From Actinophytocola sp036378875 (lineage in GTDB: Bacteria > Actinomycetota > Actinomycetes > Mycobacteriales > Pseudonocardiaceae), in contig NZ_DASUVO010000076.1 of assembly GCF_036378875.1 (NCBI RefSeq), positions 1 through 64,000 on the forward strand: DNA of 64,000 nucleotides. Direction: 5' to 3'. A program made the translations under genes and the position numbers. The notes under the pieces were generated by a model, which was not told where the DNA came from, did not search any database, and worked only from the letters and a program-made list of their open reading frames with translations. This document shows positions 25,001 to 34,660 of this stretch, piece after piece (positions within the stretch are counted from its first letter, which is position 1; each line of letters starts with the position of its first letter).

Positions 25001-26317
25001 ATGACCCGACCAGACATTCGCCGACGGACCAGGGTCAGCGCCATGGTGCTGGCGATCGCCCTGTCGCTGGGGGCCTGTTCCTCCGGTGACGCGTCGTCGG
25101 ACGGCGGTCCGGTCACGTTGCGGTTCTGGACGTGGAGCCTCAAGGGCACCGACCCGACGGCCAAGGCGATCACCGACCGGTACCACCGGGAGAACCCGAA
25201 CGTCACCATCGAACTGTCGGAGGTCGGCGGGACCGCCGACACGACCGCCAAGCTGGTGGCCGCCGACCGGGCCGACGACACCCCGGACGTGGTGCAGGTG
25301 GAGTACCGGGCGGTGCCCGCGCTGATGGTGGCCGGGGTACTCAAGGACATCACCGGGGACGTGGCCGCCGTCAAGGACGGGGTCGACGCCAACTCGTGGG
25401 CCATGACAACGTTCAACAACCAGGTCTACGGCGTGCCGCAGGACATCGGGCCGATGACGCTCACCTACCGCAGGGACCTGTTCGACGCCTACGGGGTCAC
25501 GGTCCCCACCACCTGGGCCGAGTACGCCGAGGCCGCCGAACAGATCCACGCGAAGGACCCCAGTGTCTACATCGCCAGCTTCGACCCCACCCAGTTCGAG
25601 TTCTTCGCCGCGCACGCCGCGCAGGCCGGGGCCCAATGGTGGAGCACCGACGGCAAGGCGTGGCAGGTCGGCATCGACAGCGAGACGTCGCTGAAGACCG
25701 CCGACTTCTGGCAGGACCTCGTGAACCGGGACCTGGTCAAGGTCGAGCCGCTGCTCACGCCGGAATGGAACGCCCAGGTCAACAACGGCAAGATCCTCAG
25801 CTGGGCCGCCGCGGCGTGGGCGCCCAGCGTGATCTACTCCGTCGCACCGGACACCGCCGGCAAGTGGGAGTCGGCGCCGCTTCCACAGTGGACATCCGGT
25901 GACGCCGCCGTCCCCTTCCTCGGCGGCTCCGCCTACCTGGTGCCGGCCAAGTCCCAGCACGCCAAGGAAGCCGCGGCCTTCGCGGCCTGGCTGGGCGCGT
26001 CCGACGAGGGTTCGAAACTGCTGCTCGGCCTCGACATCTACCCCGCCGGCAAGGCCGGACGCGAGGAGACCCTGGCACACGAGCCACCGAAGCTGATGCC
26101 ACAGCAGGCGAACTTCTACCAGGTCGCCGACCAGGTCATCGAGAACACGACGATCCCGATGAGCTGGGGCCCCAACGTGGCCATGGCATCGAGCGCCTTC
26201 GAGGACCCGATGAGTGCCGCAGCGCTCAACAAGACCTCCTTCCGGGACGTGTACCGGACAGTGCAGCGGGAGGTCGTCGCCGACCTGAAGAAGTCCGGCT
26301 TCACCGTGTCCGAGTAG
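25001..26317 (+). CDS. Carbohydrate ABC transporter, substrate-binding lipoprotein
   Basis: 438 residues from ATG 25001 after GAGGAG. Signal peptide with lipobox SLGAC (Cys26). The mature part is a family-1 extracellular solute-binding fold: VTLRFWTWSLKG, then TAKLVAADRADDTPDVVQVE, and PFLGGSAYLVPAKSQHAKEA in the C-terminal lobe. It captures a sugar or oligosaccharide for the two permeases that follow. No ATPase is encoded here, as usual for actinomycete systems that share an MsiK-type ATPase. Divergent from a GH43 gene, suggesting xylo- or arabino-oligosaccharides. Confidence 0.9.
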   Translation: MTRPDIRRRTRVSAMVLAIALSLGACSSGDASSDGGPVTLRFWTWSLKGTDPTAKAITDRYHRENPNVTIELSEVGGTADTTAKLVAADRADDTPDVVQVEYRAVPALMVAGVLKDITGDVAAVKDGVDANSWAMTTFNNQVYGVPQDIGPMTLTYRRDLFDAYGVTVPTTWAEYAEAAEQIHAKDPSVYIASFDPTQFEFFAAHAAQAGAQWWSTDGKAWQVGIDSETSLKTADFWQDLVNRDLVKVEPLLTPEWNAQVNNGKILSWAAAAWAPSVIYSVAPDTAGKWESAPLPQWTSGDAAVPFLGGSAYLVPAKSQHAKEAAAFAAWLGASDEGSKLLLGLDIYPAGKAGREETLAHEPPKLMPQQANFYQVADQVIENTTIPMSWGPNVAMASSAFEDPMSAAALNKTSFRDVYRTVQREVVADLKKSGFTVSE

Positions 26318-26320
26318 CCG

Positions 26321-27214
26321 ATGCGTACCAAAGCAGCCCCCTGGCTGTTCGCCGCGCCCGCGATCGTCTTCTTCGTCCTGTTCCTGGTGCTCCCGATCGG
26401 CTACACGATCTATCTGAGCTTCCGCGGGTTCCACATCGAGGGCGGTGGCGCGTTCGGGAGACGCGTGGAGGCGTTCGTCGGGCTCGACAACTACCACGCC
26501 ACACTGACCGACGCCGAGTTCCTCGCGGGTTTCGGCCGGGTGCTGCTCTACGGGATCGTCTCGATTCCCACCGTCCTGGGTCTGGCCCTGCTGTTCGCGC
26601 TGCTGCTCGATACCCCGAGGGTGCGGGCCCGCGGCTTCGCCCGTACCGCGATCTTCCTCCCTTACGCGGTGCCCGGCGTGATCGCCAGCCTCATGTGGGG
26701 GTTCCTGTACCTGCCGAGCACCAGCCCCATCAACTATCTCGCGGAGCGGTTGCACGCCGGACCGCTGGACTTCTTCAGCGAGCCGGTCCTGTACTTCTCG
26801 CTGGCCAACATCGCGCTGTGGTCCGGCGTCGGCTTCAACATGATCATCATCTACACGTCGCTGCGGGCCATTCCCAGCACCGTCTACGAAGCGGCACGCC
26901 TCGACGGCGCCAGCGAGGTGCAGATCGCCTGGCGCATCAAGATCCCGCTGGTCGCGCCCGCGCTCGTCCTCACCGGACTGTTCTCGGTGATCGGCACCCT
27001 GCAGCTGTACAACGAACCGGCCACCGTACGGCCGATGACGTCCACCATCTCCCGCAGCTGGTCACCGCTGATGGAGATCTACGAGGAGGCGTTCGCGGGC
27101 GACAACCTCGGCGGCGCCGCGGCCAGTTCGGTGGTGCTTGCCCTGGGCATCCTCGTCATCTCGTTGCTGCTGCTGAGGTTCCTGCAACGTAGGACGTTCG
27201 GCGGCAACGCATGA
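26321..27214 (+). CDS. Carbohydrate ABC transporter permease (MalF/MsmF type)
   Basis: 297 residues, six membrane segments. The first helix starts at residue 9 (APWLFAAPAIVFFVLFLVLP) and the EAA coupling loop reads YEAARLDGASEVQIAWRIKI. Starts 3 nt after the binding-protein stop and overlaps the next permease by 4 nt. Forms the inner-membrane channel with the following gene. Confidence 0.9.
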   Translation: MRTKAAPWLFAAPAIVFFVLFLVLPIGYTIYLSFRGFHIEGGGAFGRRVEAFVGLDNYHATLTDAEFLAGFGRVLLYGIVSIPTVLGLALLFALLLDTPRVRARGFARTAIFLPYAVPGVIASLMWGFLYLPSTSPINYLAERLHAGPLDFFSEPVLYFSLANIALWSGVGFNMIIIYTSLRAIPSTVYEAARLDGASEVQIAWRIKIPLVAPALVLTGLFSVIGTLQLYNEPATVRPMTSTISRSWSPLMEIYEEAFAGDNLGGAAASSVVLALGILVISLLLLRFLQRRTFGGNA

Positions 27215-28041
27215 CGCGTCGGCCGTTCTTACCCTTCCTCGTGCTGCTGCTCGGCGCGCTGTACTGCCTGACGCCTGTGGCCTGGGTCGTCATCGCCGCC
27301 ACCAAGGCCCCGCGCGAACTGTTCACCACCTTCTCCTTCGCACCGGGCAGCGGCCTCCTCGACAACCTCACCAACCTGACCACCCACGGCGACGGCGTGT
27401 TCTGGCGGTGGGTGCTCAACTCCCTGCTGTACGCGGGCGTCGGTGGGATCGTGTCCACACTGGTCTCGGCCATGGCCGGCTACGCGCTGGCGAAGTTCTC
27501 CTTCCGCGGCCGGGAAATATTGTTCTCGGTGATCCTGGCTGGCGTGCTCGTACCCGCCGTTGTCCTCGCGGTCCCGCAGTACCTGCTGCTGGCCAAGGTC
27601 GGCCTCGCCGGGACCTACTGGTCGGTGCTGCTGCCGGTCATCATCAACCCGTTCGGCATCTTCCTGTGCCGGGTCTTCGCGGCCGCCGCTGTTCCGCAGA
27701 GCACGCTGGAGGCCGCGCGTCTGGACGGGGCCGGGCAGCTCCGCATCTTCGGCTTCATCGCTGTGCCGCTGATGACACACGGACTGGTGACGGTGTTCCT
27801 GCTGACCTTTGTTGGGATCTGGAACAACTTCCTGTTGCCGTTCATCATGCTCTCCGACCAGAGCAAGTACCCGATAACGTTGGGGCTGTACACGTTCCTG
27901 GCCCAGGGTGCTGGCGACAGCAACCTCTACCCGCTGGTCATCACGGGATCCGCTGTGTCGGTCATCCCGCTGATCGTCCTCTTTCTGGCCCTGCAACGCC
28001 TCTGGCGCGCCGACCTCCTGGCCGGCGCGTTGACCGGTTGA
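27211..28041 (+). CDS. Carbohydrate ABC transporter permease (MalG/MsmG type)
   Basis: 276 residues, six membrane segments. The EAA loop is LEAARLDGAGQLRIFGFIAV and the C-terminus ends with LQRLWRADLLAGALTG, the usual MalG-type tail. ATGA overlap with the previous permease shows translational coupling. Its stop lies 5 nt from the stop of the convergent quinone oxidoreductase. Confidence 0.9.
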   Translation: MTRRPFLPFLVLLLGALYCLTPVAWVVIAATKAPRELFTTFSFAPGSGLLDNLTNLTTHGDGVFWRWVLNSLLYAGVGGIVSTLVSAMAGYALAKFSFRGREILFSVILAGVLVPAVVLAVPQYLLLAKVGLAGTYWSVLLPVIINPFGIFLCRVFAAAAVPQSTLEAARLDGAGQLRIFGFIAVPLMTHGLVTVFLLTFVGIWNNFLLPFIMLSDQSKYPITLGLYTFLAQGAGDSNLYPLVITGSAVSVIPLIVLFLALQRLWRADLLAGALTG

Positions 28042-28046
28042 CAGAA

Positions 28047-28934
28047 CTAAACAGTCAGCACCACCTTGCCCCACGCGTGGCCGGACTCGACGATGCGGAG
28101 CGCGTCCGCGGCCTGATCGAAAGAGAACACCGAGCGAACGTGCGGATCAAGCTCACCACTCGCAACGCGACGCGCCAACTCCGTGAGGGTCGCCGTGGTG
28201 GTGCGCCGGGACAATGGCTTGGCGCCCAGTTCCGCCGCGGTCGCCGCATCGGCGACGGTCAGAGCACGGCAGTCCGGCGTGATGAGCGACGACACATCGC
28301 GGATCGTGCCGGCCAGGTCGAGGATGGCGTTCACCCCGGCCGGCAGCGAAAGATCGCCGGTGTCGTACGACAGAGCGGTCACGCCCAGTGACTCGACGAA
28401 CGTACGTTTCGCCGCGCTGGCGGTGCCGATGACCGTCACGCCGGCCGTGCGAGCCAGTTGGGCGGCCGCAACACCGACACCGCCGCCGACACCCAGGATC
28501 AGCAGCGTGTCCCCGGGACTCAACCCCAACTGTGCCAAGGCGTCGTACGCGGTGCCCGCCGCCACCGGGAGAGCCGCCGCGTCCGTGAACGACACCTCGG
28601 CGGGTTTGGGCGCCGAACGGTCAGCGGGCAACGTACACAGTTCCGCGTAACCGCCGCCGTCGCCGCTGCCGAACACGGCGTCTCCCACCGCGAACTCGGT
28701 GACGCCAGCACCGACCCGCTCGACCACTCCCGCGACCTCCCGGCCCATCACCGCGGGCAGTGTGAGCTGGCGGAACGCGCGGTGCATGCCCGCGCGGACC
28801 TTCCAGTCCACCGGGTTGACGCCCGCCGCCCGGACCGCGACGAGGATCTCGCCGAGGCCGGGCTCGGGCGTCGGGAGATCCAGCCACGCCTCGGTTTCCG
28901 GGCCGCCGTACGCCGTGAACCCGTACGCCCGCAC
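28047..28934 (-). CDS. NADPH:quinone oxidoreductase-like (zinc-free MDR) protein
   Basis: 295 residues. GroES-like domain with VMGREVAGVVERVGAGVTEF, nucleotide-binding motif LGVGGGVGVAAAQLA, and no zinc ligands. The GTG start shares one nucleotide with the TAG stop of the ABC ATPase gene and has GGGGGA upstream, so it is the last gene of the Opp-type operon. Its link to transport is not obvious; reduction of an imported aglycone or enone is one possibility, by context only. Confidence 0.84.
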   Translation of the reverse strand: MRAYGFTAYGGPETEAWLDLPTPEPGLGEILVAVRAAGVNPVDWKVRAGMHRAFRQLTLPAVMGREVAGVVERVGAGVTEFAVGDAVFGSGDGGGYAELCTLPADRSAPKPAEVSFTDAAALPVAAGTAYDALAQLGLSPGDTLLILGVGGGVGVAAAQLARTAGVTVIGTASAAKRTFVESLGVTALSYDTGDLSLPAGVNAILDLAGTIRDVSSLITPDCRALTVADAATAAELGAKPLSRRTTTATLTELARRVASGELDPHVRSVFSFDQAADALRIVESGHAWGKVVLTV

Positions 28935-30988
28935 TACAGCTCCCCCGGGAAGTGACAGGCGACGGACCGATCCCCCTCTGTGGCCACGGGATCGACCTCG
29001 GCGCAGATCGTGCGGTCGGGGTTGGCCAGCGGCCCGATCGGGCATCGGGTGCGGAACCGGCATCCGGACGGCGGGTTGGCGGGGCTCGGCAGGTCACCGC
29101 GCAGCACGATGCGTTCCCGCGCGGGCCCGCCGACGGTCGGCACCGGCGACGACGACAACAGCGCCGCCGTGTAGGGATGCTGTGGGTCGGCGTACACGTC
29201 CGCCGCGCGGCCGGTTTCCACAATCCGGCCGAGGTACATGACCGCCACCCGGTCGGACAGGTGGCGCACCACGGACAGGTCGTGGGCGATGAACAGGTAG
29301 CCGAGGTCCAGCTCGCGCCGCAGGTCGTCCAGCAGGTTGATGATCTGTGCCTGGATCGACATGTCCAAAGCGGACACCGGCTCGTCGAGGATCAGTGTTT
29401 TCGGTTGTCGGGCAAGGGCTCTGGCTATGCCGATCCGTTGGCGCTGCCCGCCGGAGAACGCGCTCGGATACCTGTCGAGGTACTCGGGACGCAACCCCAC
29501 CCGCGCCATCAGTGACCGCGCCTCGGTGTCCATCTCCCTGCCACGCAGGCCCCGCAACGACAGCGCCTCGCTGATCGACTGTCGCACGGTGCGTCGGGGG
29601 TTCAGCGACGCGTACGGATCCTGGAACACATACTGCACCGACGAACGGATGTGCCGCAGCTCGGCCGCGCCCATCGCGGTGACGTCCCGGCCGTCCACCG
29701 TGACCGTGCCCTCGGCGATCGGGGTGATGCCGACGATCCCGCGCGACAGCGTCGACTTACCGCATCCGCTCTCCCCTACCAGCCCGAGTGTTTCGCCGGG
29801 ATGCACGGCCAGGCTGACCGAGTCCACGGCGAACACCGGCGCCTCGCGGCCCAGCAGGCGTCGGCCGGAGCCGACATCGACCCGCAACCCGCGCACCTCC
29901 AGCACCGGTTCCGTCTCGACCCGCCGCTCGACAGCCGGCTCGACGACGCGAGCCGGAGCTTCGGGCACGGAGACGTCGGTGCCGTCCTGCACAACGAAAC
30001 ACGCGGACAGCTGACCGTCGCCGATGTCGAGCAGCGCGGGTGTCCCTTCGCGACAATCATCCCGTGCGAACCGGCACCGGGGGGCGAACGCGCAACCCGG
30101 TGTCGGATCGGCCGGGTCCGGTGGTGTGCCGGGGATCGCGGGAAGCGGTTGGCCGTCGCGGTCGTCGTCGACGCGGGGCATCGCGGCCAGCAGCGCCGCG
30201 GTGTACGGGTGCCGGGGACGCTGGAGCACCTGCTCGACCGTGCCCTGCTCGACGACGCGCCCGCCGTACATCACGACCACGCGGGTGCACATCTCCGCGA
30301 CCACGCCCATGTCGTGGGTGATGATCGCGATGGCCAGCCCCAACTCGTCACGCAGTCGCAGCAGTAACCGCAGGATCTGCGCCTGGATCGTCACGTCCAG
30401 CGCCGTCGTCGGCTCGTCGGCGATGAGCAACGCCGGCTCGTTGGCCAGTGCGATGGCGATGACCACCCGCTGCCGCATGCCGCCGGAGAACTGGTGCGGA
30501 TAGTGGTCGATCTTCGTGGCGGCGTCCGGAATCCCCACCTGGTCGAGCAGTTCGAGCGCGCGTCCTCGGGCAGACTTCTTGTCGACGCCGTGCAGTGTCA
30601 TGGCCTCGACGATCTGCGCGCCGACGGTCATCACCGGGTTCAGCGCGGCCTGCGGATCCTGGAACACCATGGCGACGCCGCTCCCCCGCCGGCGCCGCAT
30701 CTCCTTCTCCGACAGGGCAAGCAAATTCTCGCCGGCGAGTTCGACCGAGCCGTCGACCACCTCGCCAGGCGCGCGCACGATCCGCATGATCGATCGCGCG
30801 GTCACCGACTTGCCGGAACCGGACTCGCCGACGATACCGAGGACATCGCCCGGCTCGATGTCGAAGCTGACGTCGTGGACAGCCCGGACCCGCCCGTCCT
30901 TCAAGGGAAACTCGGTGCGCAGCCCACTCACCCGCAGCAGCGGCACAGCCGGCGCGGCGGTCACGTTCGGCCGAATGGTCGCCTTCAC
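28934..30988 (-). CDS. Opp/Dpp-type ABC transporter ATPase, two domains fused
   Basis: 684 residues, equal to DppD plus DppF in one chain. Domain 1 has Walker A GESGSGKS (54-61), signature FSGGMRQRV and Walker B LIADEP. Domain 2 (from about 370) has GESGCGKST near 405, FSGGQRQRI and LILDEP. Each ends with the oligopeptide-type Cys-rich tail (GCAFAPRCRFARDDC and GCRFRTRCPIG). It powers the two permeases encoded upstream; GTGA overlap couples it to the second permease. In several bacteria Opp-type systems carry oligosaccharides rather than peptides, which fits this glycan-rich context. Confidence 0.92.
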   Translation of the reverse strand: MKATIRPNVTAAPAVPLLRVSGLRTEFPLKDGRVRAVHDVSFDIEPGDVLGIVGESGSGKSVTARSIMRIVRAPGEVVDGSVELAGENLLALSEKEMRRRRGSGVAMVFQDPQAALNPVMTVGAQIVEAMTLHGVDKKSARGRALELLDQVGIPDAATKIDHYPHQFSGGMRQRVVIAIALANEPALLIADEPTTALDVTIQAQILRLLLRLRDELGLAIAIITHDMGVVAEMCTRVVVMYGGRVVEQGTVEQVLQRPRHPYTAALLAAMPRVDDDRDGQPLPAIPGTPPDPADPTPGCAFAPRCRFARDDCREGTPALLDIGDGQLSACFVVQDGTDVSVPEAPARVVEPAVERRVETEPVLEVRGLRVDVGSGRRLLGREAPVFAVDSVSLAVHPGETLGLVGESGCGKSTLSRGIVGITPIAEGTVTVDGRDVTAMGAAELRHIRSSVQYVFQDPYASLNPRRTVRQSISEALSLRGLRGREMDTEARSLMARVGLRPEYLDRYPSAFSGGQRQRIGIARALARQPKTLILDEPVSALDMSIQAQIINLLDDLRRELDLGYLFIAHDLSVVRHLSDRVAVMYLGRIVETGRAADVYADPQHPYTAALLSSSPVPTVGGPARERIVLRGDLPSPANPPSGCRFRTRCPIGPLANPDRTICAEVDPVATEGDRSVACHFPGEL

Positions 30989-31845
30989 TTGTTCACCGCC
31001 TCGTTGAGCGCGTCCGAGATGAGACTGAACGCCAGCGCCAGCAGCAGGAGGATCAGCGCGGGTCCGATCACGTAGGTCGGCGACTGCGTGACGAACCGCA
31101 GACCGTTGTTCAACAGCACGCCCAGCGACGGCGTGGGTGGCTGCACCCCGAGCCCGACGATGCTCAGCCCGGCCTCGATGTACACGCCGGCGACCATCCA
31201 CACGGCACCGTTGACGACGATCGCGTCCGTCGCGTTGGGAATGACGTGGCGGGAAAGCAGCTGCCATCGCGTCACCCCGAGCACCCGAGCCGCGAGGACG
31301 TACTCCCGGGACTGCTGCGTGAGCCAGGCGCTTCGGGCGAGCCGCCCCGCCGTGGGCATGCCCGCGATGGTGATCGTCAGGAACAGCGGCAACCAGCCCG
31401 GCCCGAGCACCGCGACCAGGCAGATGCCGAGCAGCACACTGGGAAAGCCGATGATCACGTCGAACAGGCGCTGGAACGCGGCGCCCAGCCACGGATGGAT
31501 CGCCCCGGACAGACCGAGCAGCATGCCGACGATCATGGCGATCGGCACCGCGAGGAAGATGAGGCTCAGGTCCATCCGCAGCCCGTAGACGCTGCGCGCC
31601 AGGATGTCCCGGCCGAACTCGTCGACGCCGAACCAGTGCGCGCCCGAGATCCCGGCGAGCGCGCCCCGGCCCTGCTGGTCGTAACCGCCGGGGAACAACA
31701 CGGGCGCGAGCAGTGCCGGCACCACCAGGATGCCCAGCAACCCGAGCCCGACGACGCCCCTCGTGGTTCGGAAGGCGGACAGGTACCGGGCTAGGGTGGG
31801 ACTGAGCCGCGGCACGGCGATGTCGGTCACCGGAATGGTTGTCAT
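30985..31845 (-). CDS. Opp/Dpp-type ABC transporter permease (DppC-like)
   Basis: 286 residues from ATG 31845, which overlaps the upstream permease stop by 4 nt. GISGAHWFGVDEFGRDILARS is the conserved DppC/OppC periplasmic segment (here split around GVDEFGRD), and the EAA loop reads VLAARVLGVTRWQLLSRHVI. About six membrane segments. Works with the next permease and the fused ATPase. Confidence 0.9.
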   Translation of the reverse strand: MTTIPVTDIAVPRLSPTLARYLSAFRTTRGVVGLGLLGILVVPALLAPVLFPGGYDQQGRGALAGISGAHWFGVDEFGRDILARSVYGLRMDLSLIFLAVPIAMIVGMLLGLSGAIHPWLGAAFQRLFDVIIGFPSVLLGICLVAVLGPGWLPLFLTITIAGMPTAGRLARSAWLTQQSREYVLAARVLGVTRWQLLSRHVIPNATDAIVVNGAVWMVAGVYIEAGLSIVGLGVQPPTPSLGVLLNNGLRFVTQSPTYVIGPALILLLLALAFSLISDALNEAVNK

Positions 31846-32795
31846 TGGCCTTCTCCCAGCCGGATTCGGGGATCGAGGGAGGCGAGGATGATCTCGGTGA
31901 GGAGCTGGCACACCACCGCGATGAACACCGCGCCGAGGATCAGCACCTGCAGCACGGTGAAGTCGCGGTTCTGCACGCTCGACACGGCGAGCTGGCCGAG
32001 ACCGTTGCGGGCGAAGATGGCCTCGATGATCACCGCGCCGGCCAGCACGTGCCCCACCTGGAGGCCGACGGCCACCACCGCGCTGCCGAGGCTGTTCCGC
32101 AACACGTGCCGGAAGGTGACGTGTGCCGCCCCGGCTCCTTTGGACAGTGCGAGGTCGACGAACTCCGCGTTCCGCATGGCGAGCATCTCCGTCTGCACGA
32201 AGCGAGCCACCACGGCGGCGGGGGTCAGCGCCAACGCGAGCGAGGGCAGGATCAGGTACTGGATACCGATCTCGGGGTTGTCCAGCACACTGACCTCGCC
32301 ACTGACCGGCAGGACACGGTTGAACACGCCGAACACCAGGATGAGCACGAGCCCGACGAGGAACGACGGGACCGCCACGAACACGCTGTTGGTGACGTCG
32401 AGGACAGCGCGAACCCAGCCGTGCCGGGCGGAGGCCGCCAAGACGCCGAGCGTCGCCCCGATCAGCACCACGAGGATGGTGGAGAACACCGCGAGCTCCA
32501 CGGTGCTCGCCAGCCGGTCGCCGATCAGGCTCGCCACGCTGCGGTGCAGCAGGAACGACTCACCGAGGTTTCCCCGGAACAGCCCGGAGAGCCAGTCCCA
32601 GTACTGCACCACCGGTGACCGGTCGAGACCGAGCTGCTGGCGGATCGTCGCGATCTCCCCGGCGCTCGAGTCCGGCCCGGCCAGCACCACGGCGACGTCG
32701 CCGGGTGCCAGCCTGGGCAGTACGAACGCGACGATCGAGCTGGCGAACAACACGAACAGCATCGAAGGCGTCTTACGGATCAGAAACCTGGTCAT
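31842..32795 (-). CDS. Opp/Dpp-type ABC transporter permease (DppB-like)
   Basis: 317 residues. The N-terminus RFLIRKTPSMLFVLFASSIV and the LGLDRSPVVQYWDWL segment followed by GNLGESF are hallmarks of DppB/OppB permeases; the coupling loop reads FVDLALSKGAGAAHVTF. Six membrane segments. It is separated by 163 nt from the binding-protein gene, an interval holding a GGAACGTTCC palindrome. Confidence 0.9.
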   Translation of the reverse strand: MTRFLIRKTPSMLFVLFASSIVAFVLPRLAPGDVAVVLAGPDSSAGEIATIRQQLGLDRSPVVQYWDWLSGLFRGNLGESFLLHRSVASLIGDRLASTVELAVFSTILVVLIGATLGVLAASARHGWVRAVLDVTNSVFVAVPSFLVGLVLILVFGVFNRVLPVSGEVSVLDNPEIGIQYLILPSLALALTPAAVVARFVQTEMLAMRNAEFVDLALSKGAGAAHVTFRHVLRNSLGSAVVAVGLQVGHVLAGAVIIEAIFARNGLGQLAVSSVQNRDFTVLQVLILGAVFIAVVCQLLTEIILASLDPRIRLGEGQ

Positions 32796-32842
32796 GGCTG
32801 TTCCGCCTCCCCGGAATTCAATGTGTTGGTCACGTTGGGGAA

Positions 32843-32852
32843 GGAACGTTCC
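32843..32852. promoter_or_regulatory. GGAACGTTCC palindrome in the Opp-type operon
   Basis: A perfect 10-bp palindrome with the CpG centre of LacI-type sites, in the 163-nt interval between the solute-binding gene and the DppB-like gene. A related core GAACGTTC occurs at 46362-46369. The interval also holds repeated GGTCACG boxes. It may mark an internal promoter for the permease genes. Confidence 0.4.
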
Positions 32853-32958
32853 GTTTGGTCACGCACTTGTGGCCGGCTTGCGTCACGTTCCCCTGAGGTG
32901 CGGTTGCGGAGCACTCGGCCTGATGTCGATCCTGAGGCTGGCACAAGGGGTGTCATGG

Positions 32959-34512
32959 CTAGTCCGTCAAGTAAGCGGTGTCCAGGTTGATGAAGCCCTG
33001 GATGGTCGAGGTGATGCCGTCGACCTTCGCCGAGCGGACGGACAGCGTCGAGCGGGTGAGCACCGGCAGCGCGAACGCCTGGTCCAGGAAGTAGTCGTTG
33101 TAGTTCGCGAGCGCCTGCTTCTGCGCGTCGTCGGTCAGCGCTCCCGTGAGTGCGTCGACGACCTTGGTGTACTCCGGGGACGTGAAGTGGGAGTTGTTCT
33201 TGTCCGCGACCAGTTCCGGTCGGCTCACCACCGCGCTCGCCGGGGACAGCGCGTTGCTGCAGCGCATGAGGAAGGCGGGCGCCCCGAGGTTGCGTTGCGC
33301 GATCCGCTGGTCGTAGTCGGTGGTGCTGACAACCTGCGCCGTCGCGTTCAGGCCAACCTCCTTGAGGTTGTTCTGGACGATCTCGAAGATCGCGACACTT
33401 TCCGGGATGTCCGGCACGACGACCGAGAAGGACGCTCCGTTCACGCCGGCCTGTGCCAGCAGCTGCTTCGCCTTCTCCGGCTGGTAGGTGTACCGCTCGC
33501 CCTGCTTCGCGTCGTAGCCAGGCGTGGAAGTCTTCCAGGGCAACGCGGTCGCCTCGGCCTGCCCGCCCTCGACCTGGTCGACGATCCGGTCCCGGTCGAT
33601 GGCGTAGTGGACCGCCTGGCGGACAAGCTCGTTGTCGAACGGCGCCTGGGTCACGTCGAACCCGAGTTCCTGGGCGGCCCCACCGGACTTGACGAGCGCG
33701 TAGCCCGGCTCACCGCTGAGCGTGCGGGTGTCGAGCGTCGACAGGCTCATGGCGTACTGCACGCGCCCACTGCGAACGGCCGCGAGCTCCGCCGTCGGGT
33801 CGGTGATGACCTGGATCTCGATCTTGTCGAGGTGGGTGTTCTTCGCGTCCCGGTAGCCGGGGTACTTCGCCAGCTCCAGCTTCCCGCCCGGGGTCCAGGA
33901 CTGCCACGTGAACCGGCCGGTGCCGACGACCTGCTTGCCGTCCTTGTAGTTGGCGAAGGTCTCCTGGTCGACGATCGGCATGATCTCGAAGAGGTCGAAC
34001 ACGTTCGGCAGTGCCCGCTTGAAGGTCAGCTTCACGCCGTGGTCGCCGTCGGCGGTCGCGCTCGCGATCTGTTCGGCGATGAAGCGGGTGCCGACCGTGT
34101 TGGCCGGGTTCTGCACCTGCTGGATCGTGTAGATGACGTCGGCACTCGTCATCTTCCGTCCACTGTGGAAGGTGACGTCGTCGCGGAGCTCGAGATCCAT
34201 GCTCTTGTAGTCCGGCGCCATCGTCCAGGACTTCGCCAGCACGCCCTTCGGCTCGCCGGTCTTCGTGTCGATCTGGGTCAGCGTCTCGAAAACGGCGTAC
34301 TGGGCGGTGATGTTGCCGAGCGCCGGCGAGAGGAACGACTCGGGCTGCGCGTCGTTGGCCTGCGCGACGGTCAGCGTGCCACCCTCCTTCGCGGAGGCGT
34401 TGGCCTTGGCCTGGTCGGCCTGGTCGACAGCGCTCGTGCAACCGGCTGCCATGAGAACGGCGCCTAACGCTGTGGCGACGACCAGTCGCCTGCGCCGATA
34501 CGACTTCGTCAC
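32959..34512 (-). CDS. Opp/Dpp-type ABC transporter, solute-binding lipoprotein (family 5)
   Basis: 517 residues with GTG start. Signal peptide with lipobox MAAGC (Cys25). The mature protein has the SBP_bac_5 pattern: GGTLTVAQANDAQPESF at the start, LRDDVTFHSGRKMTSADVIY, and a large central ligand region with ELVRQAVHYAIDRDRIVDQV. It delivers its ligand, a peptide or an oligosaccharide, to the DppBC-like permeases. It is divergent from a TIM-barrel isomerase, which suggests a sugar ligand. Confidence 0.9.
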   Translation of the reverse strand: MTKSYRRRRLVVATALGAVLMAAGCTSAVDQADQAKANASAKEGGTLTVAQANDAQPESFLSPALGNITAQYAVFETLTQIDTKTGEPKGVLAKSWTMAPDYKSMDLELRDDVTFHSGRKMTSADVIYTIQQVQNPANTVGTRFIAEQIASATADGDHGVKLTFKRALPNVFDLFEIMPIVDQETFANYKDGKQVVGTGRFTWQSWTPGGKLELAKYPGYRDAKNTHLDKIEIQVITDPTAELAAVRSGRVQYAMSLSTLDTRTLSGEPGYALVKSGGAAQELGFDVTQAPFDNELVRQAVHYAIDRDRIVDQVEGGQAEATALPWKTSTPGYDAKQGERYTYQPEKAKQLLAQAGVNGASFSVVVPDIPESVAIFEIVQNNLKEVGLNATAQVVSTTDYDQRIAQRNLGAPAFLMRCSNALSPASAVVSRPELVADKNNSHFTSPEYTKVVDALTGALTDDAQKQALANYNDYFLDQAFALPVLTRSTLSVRSAKVDGITSTIQGFINLDTAYLTD

Positions 34513-34660
34513 GATGACTCCCGAAAATGTGTGGTGGGTCTCGTTCTCGATTCAGGTGAAACTCAATGAACCACGAGATGTCCGGAAGGGAGCGCCCAGC
34601 GGTCCGCCCAGCGAACCGTCGAACGGCGCGGGACGGCACGCGGCGGTATTGGATGCGAGC

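Noticed and set aside
31888..34467. An 859-codon open frame on the + strand
   Set aside because: Antisense to the DppB-like and solute-binding genes, which have clear family motifs; composition is that of a shadow frame.
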